Below are positions 35,579 through 45,660 of a stretch of DNA of 64,000 nucleotides, in pieces. Source of the stretch: Rhodoferax sp. WC2427 (GTDB taxonomy: Bacteria > Pseudomonadota > Gammaproteobacteria > Burkholderiales > Burkholderiaceae_C); NCBI RefSeq assembly GCF_040822085.1, contig NZ_CP162006.1:3844001-3908000 (forward strand). The letters are read 5' to 3'. Positions within the stretch are counted from its first letter, which is position 1. The number at the start of each line of letters is the position of its first letter. Made by a program: the position numbers and the translations under genes. Below the pieces are notes generated by a model, which ran no database searches, had not been told where the DNA came from, and saw nothing but the letters and a program-made list of their open reading frames with translations.

Positions 35579-36433
35579 ATGAAGTTCCAAGGCTCTAATA
35601 ATTACGTCGCCACCCAAGATCTGATGCTGGCCGTCAATGCCGCAGCCACCTTGAAACGCCCGTTGCTGGTCAAGGGCGAGCCCGGTACCGGCAAAACCAT
35701 GTTGGCCGAAGAGGTAGCCGCCGCGCTGGGCATGCCCTTGTTGCAATGGCACATCAAATCCACCACCAAGGCACAGCAAGGCCTGTATGAGTACGATGCC
35801 GTCAGCCGATTGCGCGACTCGCAACTGGCCGGTGTTGAAGACTCAGCCCGGGTCAAGGATATCCATAACTACATTGTCAAAGGCGTGTTGTGGCAGGCAT
35901 TTACCGCGGACGAGCCGGTTGCACTGCTGATCGATGAGATCGACAAGGCAGACATTGAATTCCCCAACGACTTGCTGCGCGAGATCGATCGGATGGAGTT
36001 CTACTGCTACGAAACGCGTGAACTCGTCAGAGCCAAGAACCGGCCGCTGGTGTTCATTACCTCCAACAACGAAAAAGAACTGCCCGACGCTTTCTTGCGC
36101 CGCTGCTTTTTCCACTACATCAAGTTCCCCGATGCGGCCACCATGCAGCTCATTGTGGACGTGCATTTCCCCGGGTTGAAAAAAGAGCTGCTGGCGGCCG
36201 CCATGAAGACTTTTTACGATATCCGCAACCTGCCCGGCCTGAAGAAAAAACCCTCCACCTCGGAGCTGCTGGACTGGCTGAAGCTGCTGGTGGCAGAGGA
36301 TATTTCGGCCGAAGCTTTGCATAGCCAGGACAACATGGTGGCCATACCGCCACTGGTTGGCGCGCTGCTGAAAAACGAACAAGATGTCAGTCTGTTCGAA
36401 AAACTGGTGTTCATGCAACGCCACCACCGATAG
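35579..36433 (+). CDS. MoxR-family AAA+ ATPase
   Basis: A 284-residue MoxR-class chaperone-like ATPase. Walker A GEPGTGKTMLAEE, Walker B LLIDEIDKAD, sensor 1 FITSNNEKELP and the arginine finger region DAFLRRCFFHY are present. It is followed by a VWA-domain gene after 11 bp, the typical MoxR/VWA pair for metal insertion or complex maturation. Which target it matures is unknown. Confidence 0.9.
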   Translation: MKFQGSNNYVATQDLMLAVNAAATLKRPLLVKGEPGTGKTMLAEEVAAALGMPLLQWHIKSTTKAQQGLYEYDAVSRLRDSQLAGVEDSARVKDIHNYIVKGVLWQAFTADEPVALLIDEIDKADIEFPNDLLREIDRMEFYCYETRELVRAKNRPLVFITSNNEKELPDAFLRRCFFHYIKFPDAATMQLIVDVHFPGLKKELLAAAMKTFYDIRNLPGLKKKPSTSELLDWLKLLVAEDISAEALHSQDNMVAIPPLVGALLKNEQDVSLFEKLVFMQRHHR

Positions 36434-36444
36434 TCCAAGAAACG

Positions 36445-37635
36445 ATGCTGATCGACTTCTTCTACACCCTGCGCTCCGCCAAACTGCCGGTTTCGGTGAA
36501 GGAATACCTGAGCCTTCTGGAAGCGCTTAAGGCAGGTGTTGTGGGACCGAATAGCGAAGACAGCTACAAAATCGACGATTTCTACTACCTCAGCCGCTGT
36601 ACGCTGGTCAAGGACGAAAAGCACTACGACAAGTTCGACCAAGCATTCGCCACCTATTTCAAGGGGGTCGAAGCGGTGGCCGACTTCACCCAGGACATTC
36701 CCCTCGAATGGCTGCGTAAAAATCTGGAGCTCGACCTCAGCCCCGAAGAAAAGTCCAAGATCGAAAAAATGGGCTGGGACAAGCTCATGGAAACGCTCAA
36801 ACAACGCTTCGAAGAGCAAAAAGAACGCCACGAAGGCGGCAGCAAGTGGATTGGCACGGGCGGCACCAGCCCGTTTGGCGCCAACGGCTACAACCCCGAA
36901 GGCATCCGCATCGGGCAAGACAAAAGCCGCCACAAAAGCGCGGTAAAGGTCTGGGACCAACGGGCCTTCAAGGACTACGACGACAGCCAGGAACTGGGCA
37001 CACGCAATATCAAAGTGGCACTGCGCCGCCTACGCAAATTTGCCCGCGAAGGCCATGCCGACGAACTGGACCTAGCCGACACCATCCGCTCTACTGCGGC
37101 CAATGCCGGTTATCTTGACATCAAAATGGTGCCGGAGCGCCACAACAACGTCAAAGTACTGCTATTGATGGATGTGGGTGGCAGCATGGACGAGCATGTG
37201 CAACGGGTGGAAGAGCTGTTCAGCGCCAGCAAAAGCGAGTTCAAACACCTGGAGTTCTACTATTTCCACAACTGCGTCTACGACTTCATGTGGAAGCACA
37301 ACCGCCGCCGCTACACCGAGAAGTTCTCTACCTGGGACGTGATCCGCAAGTACAACAAAGACTACAAACTGCTGTTCATCGGTGATGCCACCATGAGCCC
37401 CTATGAAATACTGCAACCCGGCGGCAGTGTGGAATACAGCAACGAAGAGGCCGGTGCCGTGTGGTTGCAGCGCCTCACCAACGCCTTCCCCAAGTTTGCC
37501 TGGATCAACCCCGAGCCCCAGGGCTTGTGGGAATACCGGCAAAGCATCAGCATCGTGCAGCAACTGGTGGGCCAGCGCATGTTCCCATTGACCCTCAAAG
37601 GTCTGGAAGAAACCATGCGGCTGTTGTCGAAATAG
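36445..37635 (+). CDS. VWA-domain protein paired with MoxR
   Basis: A 396-residue protein, cytoplasmic by absence of a signal peptide. The C-terminal von Willebrand A domain has the MIDAS motif in LLMDVGGSMDEH (DxGxS) and a later LLFIGDATMSPYEI aspartate. The N-terminal half is alpha-helical and rich in Lys/Glu (SPEEKSKIEKMGWDKLMET). It resembles CoxE-like partners of MoxR ATPases. The next gene, tamA, starts three bases after its stop. Confidence 0.85.
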   Translation: MLIDFFYTLRSAKLPVSVKEYLSLLEALKAGVVGPNSEDSYKIDDFYYLSRCTLVKDEKHYDKFDQAFATYFKGVEAVADFTQDIPLEWLRKNLELDLSPEEKSKIEKMGWDKLMETLKQRFEEQKERHEGGSKWIGTGGTSPFGANGYNPEGIRIGQDKSRHKSAVKVWDQRAFKDYDDSQELGTRNIKVALRRLRKFAREGHADELDLADTIRSTAANAGYLDIKMVPERHNNVKVLLLMDVGGSMDEHVQRVEELFSASKSEFKHLEFYYFHNCVYDFMWKHNRRRYTEKFSTWDVIRKYNKDYKLLFIGDATMSPYEILQPGGSVEYSNEEAGAVWLQRLTNAFPKFAWINPEPQGLWEYRQSISIVQQLVGQRMFPLTLKGLEETMRLLSK

Positions 37636-37638
37636 GCA

Positions 37639-39465
37639 ATGCGCAGGTTCGGCAAGCAGGTGTGGGCGTGGTGCTGGTTGTTGTTGCTGCCGGGCTTGCT
37701 GTGGGCGCAAACTCCGGCACCTAAGGTAGCTCCTTTCGCCTTTGACCTGCATGTCGTTGCCCCGGACAAGATCCGCGATCTGCTGCTAAAACACCTGGAA
37801 CTACAGCGCTACCGCAGCCTGACGGACCTGGATGACACCGAGTTGGCGCGGCTTATGCAGGCTGCCGAACGCAATACCCATGACTTGCTGGCCACCCAGG
37901 GGTACTTCGCGGCCCAGGTCGCGGTCGAACTAACCCCAACCCCGCTAAGCACCAGCGCCCCGCGTGATATCACCATCACCGTGGCGCCGGGGGAACCGGT
38001 GCGCGTCCAGACGGTGCAGGTGGAGTTCACCGGTCCCATCGCTGACACCCCGGCCGACGCGTCGCTGCGCGAGACGATCCGTAGCGACTGGCCGCTGGGC
38101 CCTAACACACCGTTTACCCAGGATGCCTGGGACGATGCCAAGACCCAGGCCCTGCGCAATCTGACGGTGCAGCGCTTTCCCACCGGTGAAATCAGTAACA
38201 GCCTGGCCGACATCGACCCCGATACCCAAACCGCCCAGCTCAGCCTTACCCTGGCTTCCGGCCCGGCCTACCGGTTTGGCCCACTGGAAATGCGCGGCCT
38301 GCAGCGCTACAGCGCAGAACTGGTCAGCCGCCTGGCCCAATTACCCACCGGAGCCGACTACAGCCAGGCACAGATGCTACAAACCCAGCAACGGCTGGCC
38401 GACAGCGGCTACTTCGACTCGGTTTTCTTGACCCTGGATACCAGCGGCGACCCGCAAGCTGCGCCTGTGGTGGCCCAACTGCGCGAGGCCAAACTGCAAA
38501 AGCTGGTGCTGGGCGTGGGCTTCAGCACCGACAGCGGGCCGCGCCTGTCGGCCGAGCACACCCACCACCAGTTGCCTTGGCTGCAGTGGCGCGCCATCTC
38601 CAAGCTCAGCCTGGACAAAGACACCCAAACCCTGGGCACCGAGCTCACCGCCCCTCCCGATGCCAGCAACTGGCGTTGGGTGACCTCGGCCCAGGTACAG
38701 CACCAGAACCTGAGCGACACCATTACCAACAGCCAACGCCTGCGGGCCGGGCGCACCCAGGGCAACGACCACATCGACCGCAACGTCTACCTGCAGTACG
38801 ACCACGCACTGACCACCAGCGGCACCGACCCCACGGTAGCGTCCAGTGCCATCAGCGCCAATTACGCCTGGACACGGCGCGACTTTGACGACATCCGCAC
38901 CCCCACCCAGGGCTACGGGGTGGCGGTGGAACTGGGTGGCGGATTCACCCTGGGGGGCGACCGCCAGCCGTACACCCGCGCCCTGACACGCTGGCTAGGC
39001 TATTTTCCGCTGGGCAAACTGCTCCCCGGCGATGGCCTGTTCATGCGGGCGGGCCGCCTGGCGCTGCGGGCCGAAGCCGGTGCCGTGGTGGCCAAGGCCG
39101 ATGCCAACGTACCCAGCACCCAACAGTTTCTGACCGGCGGCGACACCACGGTGCGCGGCTACGGCTACCAGGAAATCGGCGTGGCGGGCAGCAGCGGATC
39201 GGTAACTGCCGGGCGCTACCTGGCATCGGGCAGCTTCGAGTGGCAGCGCCCTATCGTCATCAATGGCAAAGCCAGCGCCTGGGAGACCGCCCTTTTCGTC
39301 GATGCCGGGGCCGTCGCCAACACCGTCAAGGCCCTGGAAGCCAAGGTGGGGGTGGGTGCCGGGGTGCGCTGGCGCAGCCCGGTGGGGCCGGTGCAACTGG
39401 ACATCGCCTACGGCGTGGCCACCCGCAAAGCGCGCCTGCACATGAGCGTGGGGTTCAGCTTTTGA
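37639..39465 (+). CDS. tamA: Outer-membrane translocation assembly protein TamA
   Basis: A 608-residue Omp85-family outer-membrane barrel that, with TamB, helps insert or transport outer-membrane components. It has a signal peptide (ending LLWAQTP), POTRA-like repeats in the first 250 residues, and a C-terminal barrel. The Omp85 signature VRGYGYQEIGV is present and the last residue is Phe (MSVGFSF). Its TGA overlaps the probable TTG start of tamB by two bases. Confidence 0.93.
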   Translation: MRRFGKQVWAWCWLLLLPGLLWAQTPAPKVAPFAFDLHVVAPDKIRDLLLKHLELQRYRSLTDLDDTELARLMQAAERNTHDLLATQGYFAAQVAVELTPTPLSTSAPRDITITVAPGEPVRVQTVQVEFTGPIADTPADASLRETIRSDWPLGPNTPFTQDAWDDAKTQALRNLTVQRFPTGEISNSLADIDPDTQTAQLSLTLASGPAYRFGPLEMRGLQRYSAELVSRLAQLPTGADYSQAQMLQTQQRLADSGYFDSVFLTLDTSGDPQAAPVVAQLREAKLQKLVLGVGFSTDSGPRLSAEHTHHQLPWLQWRAISKLSLDKDTQTLGTELTAPPDASNWRWVTSAQVQHQNLSDTITNSQRLRAGRTQGNDHIDRNVYLQYDHALTTSGTDPTVASSAISANYAWTRRDFDDIRTPTQGYGVAVELGGGFTLGGDRQPYTRALTRWLGYFPLGKLLPGDGLFMRAGRLALRAEAGAVVAKADANVPSTQQFLTGGDTTVRGYGYQEIGVAGSSGSVTAGRYLASGSFEWQRPIVINGKASAWETALFVDAGAVANTVKALEAKVGVGAGVRWRSPVGPVQLDIAYGVATRKARLHMSVGFSF

Positions 39466-42400
39466 GCGCCGACAACCCCCCTGCTGCCCAGCGGCGCTGG
39501 ATGCCCTCGGGCAAACGCCTGCTGTGGCTGCTGTACGCCCCCCTGCTGGTACTGGCCGCTGTGGCCACCGCCGTGGGTGCACTCTGGGCCTGGCTGGGCA
39601 CCGACACCTCGCTGGCCAGCACCTTGGCCCGCGCCGCCGCCTACCTGCCCGCAGGCCACACACTGGAGGCCAATGGCGTGACCGGCTCGGTCCGCCAGGG
39701 GGGCCACATCGGCAGCCTGGTGTACCGCAGCCCCAGCCTGCAGGTTGAAGCCCAGGACATCGCCGTGGACTGGCAGCTGGACCGGATACTGCAGCGTGAA
39801 CTGCGACTGGGTCGGCTGCACATCGCCCACCTCAGCATTGCGCAAACCCCGTCCACCGAGCCCACGGTGCTGCCGACCGAAATCGTGCTTCCGCTACAGG
39901 TCGACCTGCCCTTCGAGATTGCCGACCTGCAATTGCAAGGCCCGCCAGCTTTGCAACTGACCCAGTTGGCAGGGCATTACCGCTACGACGGCAGGCAACA
40001 CCATCTCACGGTCAACAGCATCCAAGTCGCTTCAGGCCGGTACGCAGGCCAAGCCACTTTGCTGGCCCGCAGCCCTCTGACGCTGCAAGCCGCCGTGCAA
40101 GGCAGCGTGGACACCACCCTTCCCGGCAACACCCACCCCACCACCATCACGGCCACCGCATCGGCCAGCGGCGCACTGGCGGGGCAAGACGCGCTGTTGC
40201 ACATCCAGGCCCAGCTCACACCCGCCACCCCCAAGGCCTTGCAGGCCACACTGGCCGCGCAAATCCACCCCTGGGCCGCACAACCGGTGCAGCAGGCCGA
40301 TGCCAGCTTCCAGCAACTCAACCTGGCCGACCTGTGGCCCGACGCACCGCAGACACTGCTCAGCGGCAGCGCCCACCTGCGTCCCGATCTCCAGGCGACC
40401 GGCACCGCCTGGCGCGCAGAGGCCACGCTCGACAACCGCCTGGCTGGCCCCTGGGACAAAAATCGGGTACCGCTGGACCATGCCGACACCCGGCTGCAGT
40501 ACCAGCAAGGCGCCTGGGTCGTGGAGTCGCTGCGCGCCCAGCTTGGCAAAGGCGACGTACAACTCCAGGGCCGCTGGGCTGGCGCGGGCTCCACCGACTG
40601 GACAGCCGAGGCCAAGCTCTTGCGCATCAACCCCGCTGCGGTGCACACCCGCATGGCCCCCGCCCTGCTGGACGGACGCGTCACGGCCGCCAGCACCGCC
40701 GCCACCATCCGCTTCGATGCGGCCCTGCAGCCCTCGGCCAAAGCGCCCCAAATCAAAGCCTTGCAAGGTCTGCGCGTCCAGAGCGCCCAGGCCACCGGAC
40801 GCTGGGCGGCAGGCGCCCTGAATCTCTCGGCCCTGAAACTGCAAACCGATGACGCGCTGCTACAAGGTCAACTGGACCTGACCCTCGCCACCCGTGCCGC
40901 CAAAGGCCAGTTGCACCTGACCTTACCCGGCGCGCAGGCCGACCTGCAAGGCCAGATCAGCGCATCGCAGGGCGCAGGCGACTTTGCCCTGCACGTGCCC
41001 GATGCAGGCCAGGCCACCCGCTGGCTGGCCCGTCTGCCCGGCGTGGCATCCAGCCTGCCCGGCACCATGCTGGGACAGGCCGAGCTGACCGGCCGCTGGA
41101 CCGGTGGCTGGACCAACGCCCTCGCAACCTCCCCCGGCAAAGCAGGCACCCCGCCTTTCCAGCTCACCGCCCAACTGGCCATACCGACGCTGGAAGTACG
41201 CACTGCCACCGGCAACCCCATCCATTTGCAGAAGCTACAGATCGACGCGTCCGGCAGCCTGGGCGCGCTGGACATCGCCCTGCAAGGCGAGCTGGCCACC
41301 GGCACCCAGCGTGCCAAGCTCAGCACCCGAGCCACCGGAGGCCTGGGCACAGCAAACCAATGGCAAGCCCGCATCGCCAGCCTGGTCCTGGAAATGCAGG
41401 ACAGCACCCGCCCAGGCCCGTGGACGCTACAGCTCGACCAGGCCCTGGCGCTCAAGGGCACCAGCACCTCCCTGGATGCAGCCGCAGGCAGTGCCAACGT
41501 CAAAGGCCCGGTTCCCGGCAGCGTCCGCATCACGTGGCAGCCGGTAGCCTGGTCGCACAACGGCTCCCGCACCCTGCTGCGCACCCAGGGCACGCTGCAG
41601 GGCCTGCCCATGGGCTGGCTGGAAACCCTGGCTGCGGGCAACGGACAACTGGCGCAGCTTGGCCTCAAAGGCGATCTGCTGCTTGACGGCGACTGGAACG
41701 TGCAGGCGGCCCAAACCCTGCAGGTCAGCGCCAACCTCTACCAAAGAAGCGGCGATCTGCAACTGCTGGCCGGCGACGACTCTGCCAAAGGCACGCCCGC
41801 CACCATCAGCGCAGGCATCCGCACCGCCCGCATCGGCCTGCGCACCGACGGCGACAAGCTCAGTGCCAGCCTGCGCTGGGACAGCGAGCGCGCAGGCCAG
41901 GCCGAGGCCGAGTTCAGCACCCAGGTGCGCCAGACCGACGGCGGCTGGGACTGGCCCGCCGACGCACCGCTCAACGGCACGGTGCGCGCGTCGCTGCCCC
42001 GGGTCGGCATCTGGTCGGTACTGGCCCCGCCCGGCTGGCGGCTGCGCGGCACGCTGGCGGCGAATGCCACGCTCAGCGGCACCCGCCTGGCCCCGCTGTG
42101 GACCGGCACTCTGCAAGCCGACGACCTGGCGCTGCGTTCGGTGGTCGAAGGCATTGAACTACGCGAGGGCCGCCTGCGCGCCAGCCTGGACGGCCAGCGC
42201 CTGAACATCACCGAATTCAGCCTGCGCGGTGCCCCCACTGCCGCCAACACGACCACCGCCATCCCCAGCAACGACGGCGGCAGCCTCAGCGCCACCGGCA
42301 ATGTGCGCTGGAACAACACCGCCCCGGCAGGTATCCAGATGGACATCCAGGCGCAGGCCAAAACCCTGCGCATCTCCGCCCGGGCCGACCGCCGCCTGAC

Positions 42401-43307
42401 CGTGTCCGGCACCCTGCAAGCCACTCTGGCGCAGGGCAAGCTGGCGCTGCAAGGCGCGCTGCGGGCAGACCAGGCTTTGTTCGTCCTGCCCGACGAATCG
42501 GCGCCCACACTCGGCAGCGACGTGGTGGTGCGCAAGCGCAGCACCAGCACCCCGCAGCCCACTGCGGCACCCGTGGCGGCCAGCAACACGCCCGATGTCA
42601 ACATCACCCTGGACCTGGGCGACGACTTCCACCTGGTCGGTCGGGGCCTGGATACCCGGCTCACCGGCAAGCTGGCCCTGCGTGCCGGCCCCACCCTGGC
42701 CGGTCCGCGCGTCGTCGGCGAGCTACGCACCGCCCGCGGCAGCTTCCGGGCCTATGGCCAGGCGCTGGACATTGAAGAAGGCGTTCTGCGCTTCAACGGC
42801 CCCTATGACAACCCCTCGCTCGACGTGCTGGCCATACGCCCCAACCTCAGCGTGCGCGTCGGTGTACAGATCAACGGCACGGCGCTATCGCCCAACATCC
42901 GTCTGTACTCCGACTCCGACCTGTCCGATGCCGAAAAGCTGGCCTGGCTGGTGCTGGGCCGCAGCGCCGCCAACGGCGGGGCCGAAGGTGCCGTGCTGCA
43001 ACAGGCCGCGCTGGCCTTGCTGGGCGGCAACGGCAAGGGCTTGTCGGGTGGGCTGGCCTCGGCCCTGGGCCTGGACGAACTGTCGTTCAGCGGCAGCGCC
43101 AACAAGTCTGACGGCACCACCAGCGCCGCTGCCGTTACCTTTGGCAAGCGCCTGTCGCGCAATTTCTACGTGGCCTATGAGCACAGCCTGGCAGGTACGC
43201 TGGGCACGCTGTACATCTTCTACGACCTGAGCAAGCGCTTCACCCTGCGCGGCCAAACCGGCCAGCAAAGCGCCATCGACCTGATCTTCACCTTGCAGTA
43301 CGACTGA
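39462..43307 (+). CDS. tamB: Translocation and assembly module subunit TamB
   Basis: A very long periplasm-spanning protein (about 1281 residues) of the AsmA-like/TamB group. The single N-terminal helix (LLWLLYAPLLVLAAVATAVG) is followed by a long beta-rich region, then the conserved C-terminal DUF490/TamB domain (TPDVNITLDLGDDFHLVGRG, given as VNITLDLGDDFHLVGRG; GELRTARGSFRAYGQ; YDLSKRFTLRGQTG). TTG at 39462 overlaps the tamA stop (TTGA) and is preferred; ATG at 39501 is an alternative. Both leave the helix intact. Confidence 0.9.
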   Translation: MSADNPPAAQRRWMPSGKRLLWLLYAPLLVLAAVATAVGALWAWLGTDTSLASTLARAAAYLPAGHTLEANGVTGSVRQGGHIGSLVYRSPSLQVEAQDIAVDWQLDRILQRELRLGRLHIAHLSIAQTPSTEPTVLPTEIVLPLQVDLPFEIADLQLQGPPALQLTQLAGHYRYDGRQHHLTVNSIQVASGRYAGQATLLARSPLTLQAAVQGSVDTTLPGNTHPTTITATASASGALAGQDALLHIQAQLTPATPKALQATLAAQIHPWAAQPVQQADASFQQLNLADLWPDAPQTLLSGSAHLRPDLQATGTAWRAEATLDNRLAGPWDKNRVPLDHADTRLQYQQGAWVVESLRAQLGKGDVQLQGRWAGAGSTDWTAEAKLLRINPAAVHTRMAPALLDGRVTAASTAATIRFDAALQPSAKAPQIKALQGLRVQSAQATGRWAAGALNLSALKLQTDDALLQGQLDLTLATRAAKGQLHLTLPGAQADLQGQISASQGAGDFALHVPDAGQATRWLARLPGVASSLPGTMLGQAELTGRWTGGWTNALATSPGKAGTPPFQLTAQLAIPTLEVRTATGNPIHLQKLQIDASGSLGALDIALQGELATGTQRAKLSTRATGGLGTANQWQARIASLVLEMQDSTRPGPWTLQLDQALALKGTSTSLDAAAGSANVKGPVPGSVRITWQPVAWSHNGSRTLLRTQGTLQGLPMGWLETLAAGNGQLAQLGLKGDLLLDGDWNVQAAQTLQVSANLYQRSGDLQLLAGDDSAKGTPATISAGIRTARIGLRTDGDKLSASLRWDSERAGQAEAEFSTQVRQTDGGWDWPADAPLNGTVRASLPRVGIWSVLAPPGWRLRGTLAANATLSGTRLAPLWTGTLQADDLALRSVVEGIELREGRLRASLDGQRLNITEFSLRGAPTAANTTTAIPSNDGGSLSATGNVRWNNTAPAGIQMDIQAQAKTLRISARADRRLTVSGTLQATLAQGKLALQGALRADQALFVLPDESAPTLGSDVVVRKRSTSTPQPTAAPVAASNTPDVNITLDLGDDFHLVGRGLDTRLTGKLALRAGPTLAGPRVVGELRTARGSFRAYGQALDIEEGVLRFNGPYDNPSLDVLAIRPNLSVRVGVQINGTALSPNIRLYSDSDLSDAEKLAWLVLGRSAANGGAEGAVLQQAALALLGGNGKGLSGGLASALGLDELSFSGSANKSDGTTSAAAVTFGKRLSRNFYVAYEHSLAGTLGTLYIFYDLSKRFTLRGQTGQQSAIDLIFTLQYD

Positions 43308-43312
43308 AAACC

Positions 43313-43328
43313 GGGCCTGCCCAGGCCC
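43313..43328. other. GC hairpin after tamB
   Basis: GGGCCT-GCCC-AGGCCC follows the tamB stop by 5 bp and precedes the tRNA by 13 bp. It lacks a T-run, so termination is uncertain. Confidence 0.35.
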
Positions 43329-43341
43329 TACAATCCGCCCT

Positions 43342-43416
43342 CCCCTTGTAGTTCAATGGATAGAACGAGTGCCTCCTAAGTGCTAAATACAGGTTCGATT
43401 CCTGTCGAGGGGACCA
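43342..43416 (+). tRNA. tRNA-Arg (anticodon CCT)
   Basis: A 75-base tRNA with CCA encoded. The acceptor stem pairs CCCCTTG with CGAGGGG and the discriminator is A. The D-arm (GTTC...GAAC) and T-arm (CAGG-TTCGATT-CCTG) are clear. The anticodon loop CTCCTAA sits on a stem with two wobble pairs. It decodes AGG. Confidence 0.92.
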
Positions 43417-43452
43417 GCTCCCAGGGTGTGCAAGCGCACCACCGATTTATAT

Positions 43453-43508
43453 GAAATCGGCACTCCGTGCTTATGCAATGGGCGCAACAAGCTCTCATTT
43501 CAATAGCA
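43453..43508. repeat. Palindromic repeat copy E
   Basis: GAAATCGGCACTCCGTGCTT at the left and GCGCAACAAGCTCTC ending CAATAGCA (43508) at the right. It lies between the tRNA and the OsmC gene and fills part of their gap. Confidence 0.65.
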
Positions 43509-43548
43509 TCGGCAGGTTGCCGAAGCAAGCGAACTGGAGATCCTCTGC

Positions 43549-44019
43549 ATGGCCGAATTCACCGCCAACGTGGTCTGGCAGCGCGCCACCGACCCACCCG
43601 AGCCGTTTACCGACCAGCGCTACAGCCGCCGCCATGCCTGGCACTTCGACGGTGGCTTGGCGGTGCCGGCGTCGTCTTCACCGCATTCCGTGCCGCTGCC
43701 GTTCTCGGACCCGGCCGCGGTGGACCCCGAAGAAGCCTTTGTGGCAGCACTCTCCAGTTGCCACATGCTGTGGTTTCTGCACCTGGCGGCCAAAGCGGGC
43801 TGGGTGGTTGACCACTACAGCGATACCGCCGTGGGCCAGATGGGCCGCAATGTCGACGGCCGCATGGCCATGACCCAGGTGGTACTGCGCCCCCATGCGC
43901 GATTCGCGGATGGCCATGCGCCGAGCCGGGCCGTGCTGGAGCAACTTCACCACGCCGCGCACGATGCTTGCTACATCGCCAACTCGGTCACCACCGAAGT
44001 CCGGTGTGAACCCGTCTAA
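43549..44019 (+). CDS. OsmC-family peroxiredoxin-like protein
   Basis: A 156-residue OsmC-type protein. Cysteines lie in ALSSCHMLWFL and HDACYIANSV, in the positions used for hydroperoxide reduction in this family. It is longer than the osmC at 14.6 kb and diverged from it. A PaiB-type gene starts 8 bp downstream on the same strand, so the two may form an operon. The peroxidase role is inferred from family motifs. Confidence 0.85.
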   Translation: MAEFTANVVWQRATDPPEPFTDQRYSRRHAWHFDGGLAVPASSSPHSVPLPFSDPAAVDPEEAFVAALSSCHMLWFLHLAAKAGWVVDHYSDTAVGQMGRNVDGRMAMTQVVLRPHARFADGHAPSRAVLEQLHHAAHDACYIANSVTTEVRCEPV

Positions 44020-44027
44020 AAAGCACC

Positions 44028-44675
44028 ATGACCTACCTGCCCCCCCACTTCGCAGAAACCGACCCCGCCACCCTGCACGCCCTGGTGTGCGCCCACCCGC
44101 TGGCCACCTGGGTGGTGCCGCAGACGGATGGCGAGCTGCTGGTCAACCATATCCCGTTCCTGCTGGATGCCGACCGGGGCCCGCACGGCACGCTGGTCGG
44201 CCATGTGGCGCGCGCCAACCCGGTATGGCGGGCGCTTGGTACTACCGCTTCTGTCGCGGTATTCCAGGGGCCCGATGCCTACGTGTCGCCGTCCTGGTAC
44301 CCCAGCAAGCCCGTCCATGGCAAGGTGGTGCCCACCTGGAACTACGCTGTGGTGCATGCGCACGGCACGGCGCGGGTGTTCGACGACCAGGCTCAGCTGC
44401 TGGCCCTGGTGACGCGGCTGACCGCGCTGCACGAAGCGCCAATGGCCCAACCCTGGCAGGTAGCCGATGCACCCGCCGCCTACATCGACACCATGCTGGG
44501 CGCCATCATCGGCATCGAAATCCCGGTGCAGCGTTGGGTTGGCAAGTGGAAAGTCAGCCAGAACCGAAGCGAGGACGACCGCCAGGGTGTGGCGGCCGGC
44601 CTGCAGGCGCGCGGTACGGTGCAGGGGGACGCTATGGCGGAGCTGGTGCGGAGGGCAGTCAGTTCAAAAATCTAA
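44028..44675 (+). CDS. PaiB-type FMN-binding protein
   Basis: A 215-residue PaiB-family protein (FMN-binding split barrel). Family motifs are the start MTYLPPHFAETDP, PFLLDADRGPHGTLVGHVAR, SPSWYPSKPVHGKVVPTWNY and the C-terminal KVSQNRSEDDRQGV. In Bacillus PaiB affects sporulation and protease genes; in proteobacteria it more likely acts as a flavin-dependent enzyme. It is the last GC-rich gene before the AT-rich island. Confidence 0.85.
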   Translation: MTYLPPHFAETDPATLHALVCAHPLATWVVPQTDGELLVNHIPFLLDADRGPHGTLVGHVARANPVWRALGTTASVAVFQGPDAYVSPSWYPSKPVHGKVVPTWNYAVVHAHGTARVFDDQAQLLALVTRLTALHEAPMAQPWQVADAPAAYIDTMLGAIIGIEIPVQRWVGKWKVSQNRSEDDRQGVAAGLQARGTVQGDAMAELVRRAVSSKI

Positions 44676-44772
44676 GGAAACGGGCTTCTGATCCGCACTC
44701 CACCCGCATTTGCAACTACTTCTTTGATGGATGGCGGGTATTCATCCGCGTGAAGTCCACTTCGGTTAATCG

Positions 44773-45660
44773 TCAGACTTTTCTCGTACCACGAATACTA
44801 TCCAACCACTCTACATTTGCATGGGCCACCCTATGCAAAATTTGAATCTTCTTTTCCAACCGTCCGGATTTTGTCAATTCCATTACCAGTGATTTAATAC
44901 TATCTTTTAATCTATATTCGGAATTTTTTATTTTTGAATTTACCACACCCACATAGCTACTCACCAATGCAGAAAATTCCGCATTCGAAATACTTGTTTT
45001 TTCAATAAATTTTAGAAAATTCCCACCCAAAATAACCCACTTCTCAAAATCCCAACGCTCGACATGGGATAAATGAAATACAAATGGATCCTTGATATTC
45101 AGCTGTTCAAGCCCCATTAAATACATCCATATAGGCAAATAATGATCCCACCATGGCATCCCCATGACAAAATCATCCGACGTGAATTTTTTTAAATCAC
45201 TCGAATGAAAGGCAAAAAAATCATAGCCCTGTTGGTATTCCAAACCTTGCCTCGAGTCCATCTCCTTGATATCGTAGCGTTTAGATACAAAGCACTGTCC
45301 AGGCTGCAAGCCCTCCAATTGACGGTACGCAGCATCCGATATATCAATCAATATATCTGCGTTGGTAATGACGACAGGCCCATCCATTTGGTGATTGCAT
45401 GCCGAAGAGATAAAGTCTCCCAAAAAAATAAGTGGCTTACCAAACCGCTCACGCACATCCCGCCCGACCGTTATGCACTTGATATTTTCTTCGGCAATAA
45501 TACCGGCCAAAGATTCATTCTTGGAGTTGACTGTTACAGGATCGAAACCACTATTTCTCCAAGACTGAACGCACATGCGCGCATACTCAGGCCCCAAATC
45601 CTGACCATTGGCCCGTTTTCGTGAAAAATGGGGGGGTATTGATGTAAATAGCGGTATCAT
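44773..45660 (-). CDS. Unrecognised protein of the AT-rich island, possible sugar-transfer fold
   Basis: A 295-residue protein from ATG 45660 (a TTG three codons earlier is possible). I do not recognise its family. It has no signal peptide. GPVVITNADILIDISD resembles the acidic NAD/DxD turn of GT-A-like enzymes, and MPWWDHYLPIWMYLMG and HLSHVERWDFEKW are aromatic conserved-looking stretches. Base use is AT-rich, unlike the flanking genes. It is divergent from two family-2 glycosyltransferases, so a role in surface polysaccharide modification is possible but unproven. Confidence 0.6.
   Translation of the reverse strand: MIPLFTSIPPHFSRKRANGQDLGPEYARMCVQSWRNSGFDPVTVNSKNESLAGIIAEENIKCITVGRDVRERFGKPLIFLGDFISSACNHQMDGPVVITNADILIDISDAAYRQLEGLQPGQCFVSKRYDIKEMDSRQGLEYQQGYDFFAFHSSDLKKFTSDDFVMGMPWWDHYLPIWMYLMGLEQLNIKDPFVFHLSHVERWDFEKWVILGGNFLKFIEKTSISNAEFSALVSSYVGVVNSKIKNSEYRLKDSIKSLVMELTKSGRLEKKIQILHRVAHANVEWLDSIRGTRKV

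Noticed and set aside
37639..37700. tamA read as a lipoprotein
   Set aside because: The signal ends LLWAQTP without a lipobox cysteine in position; an ordinary Sec signal fits better.
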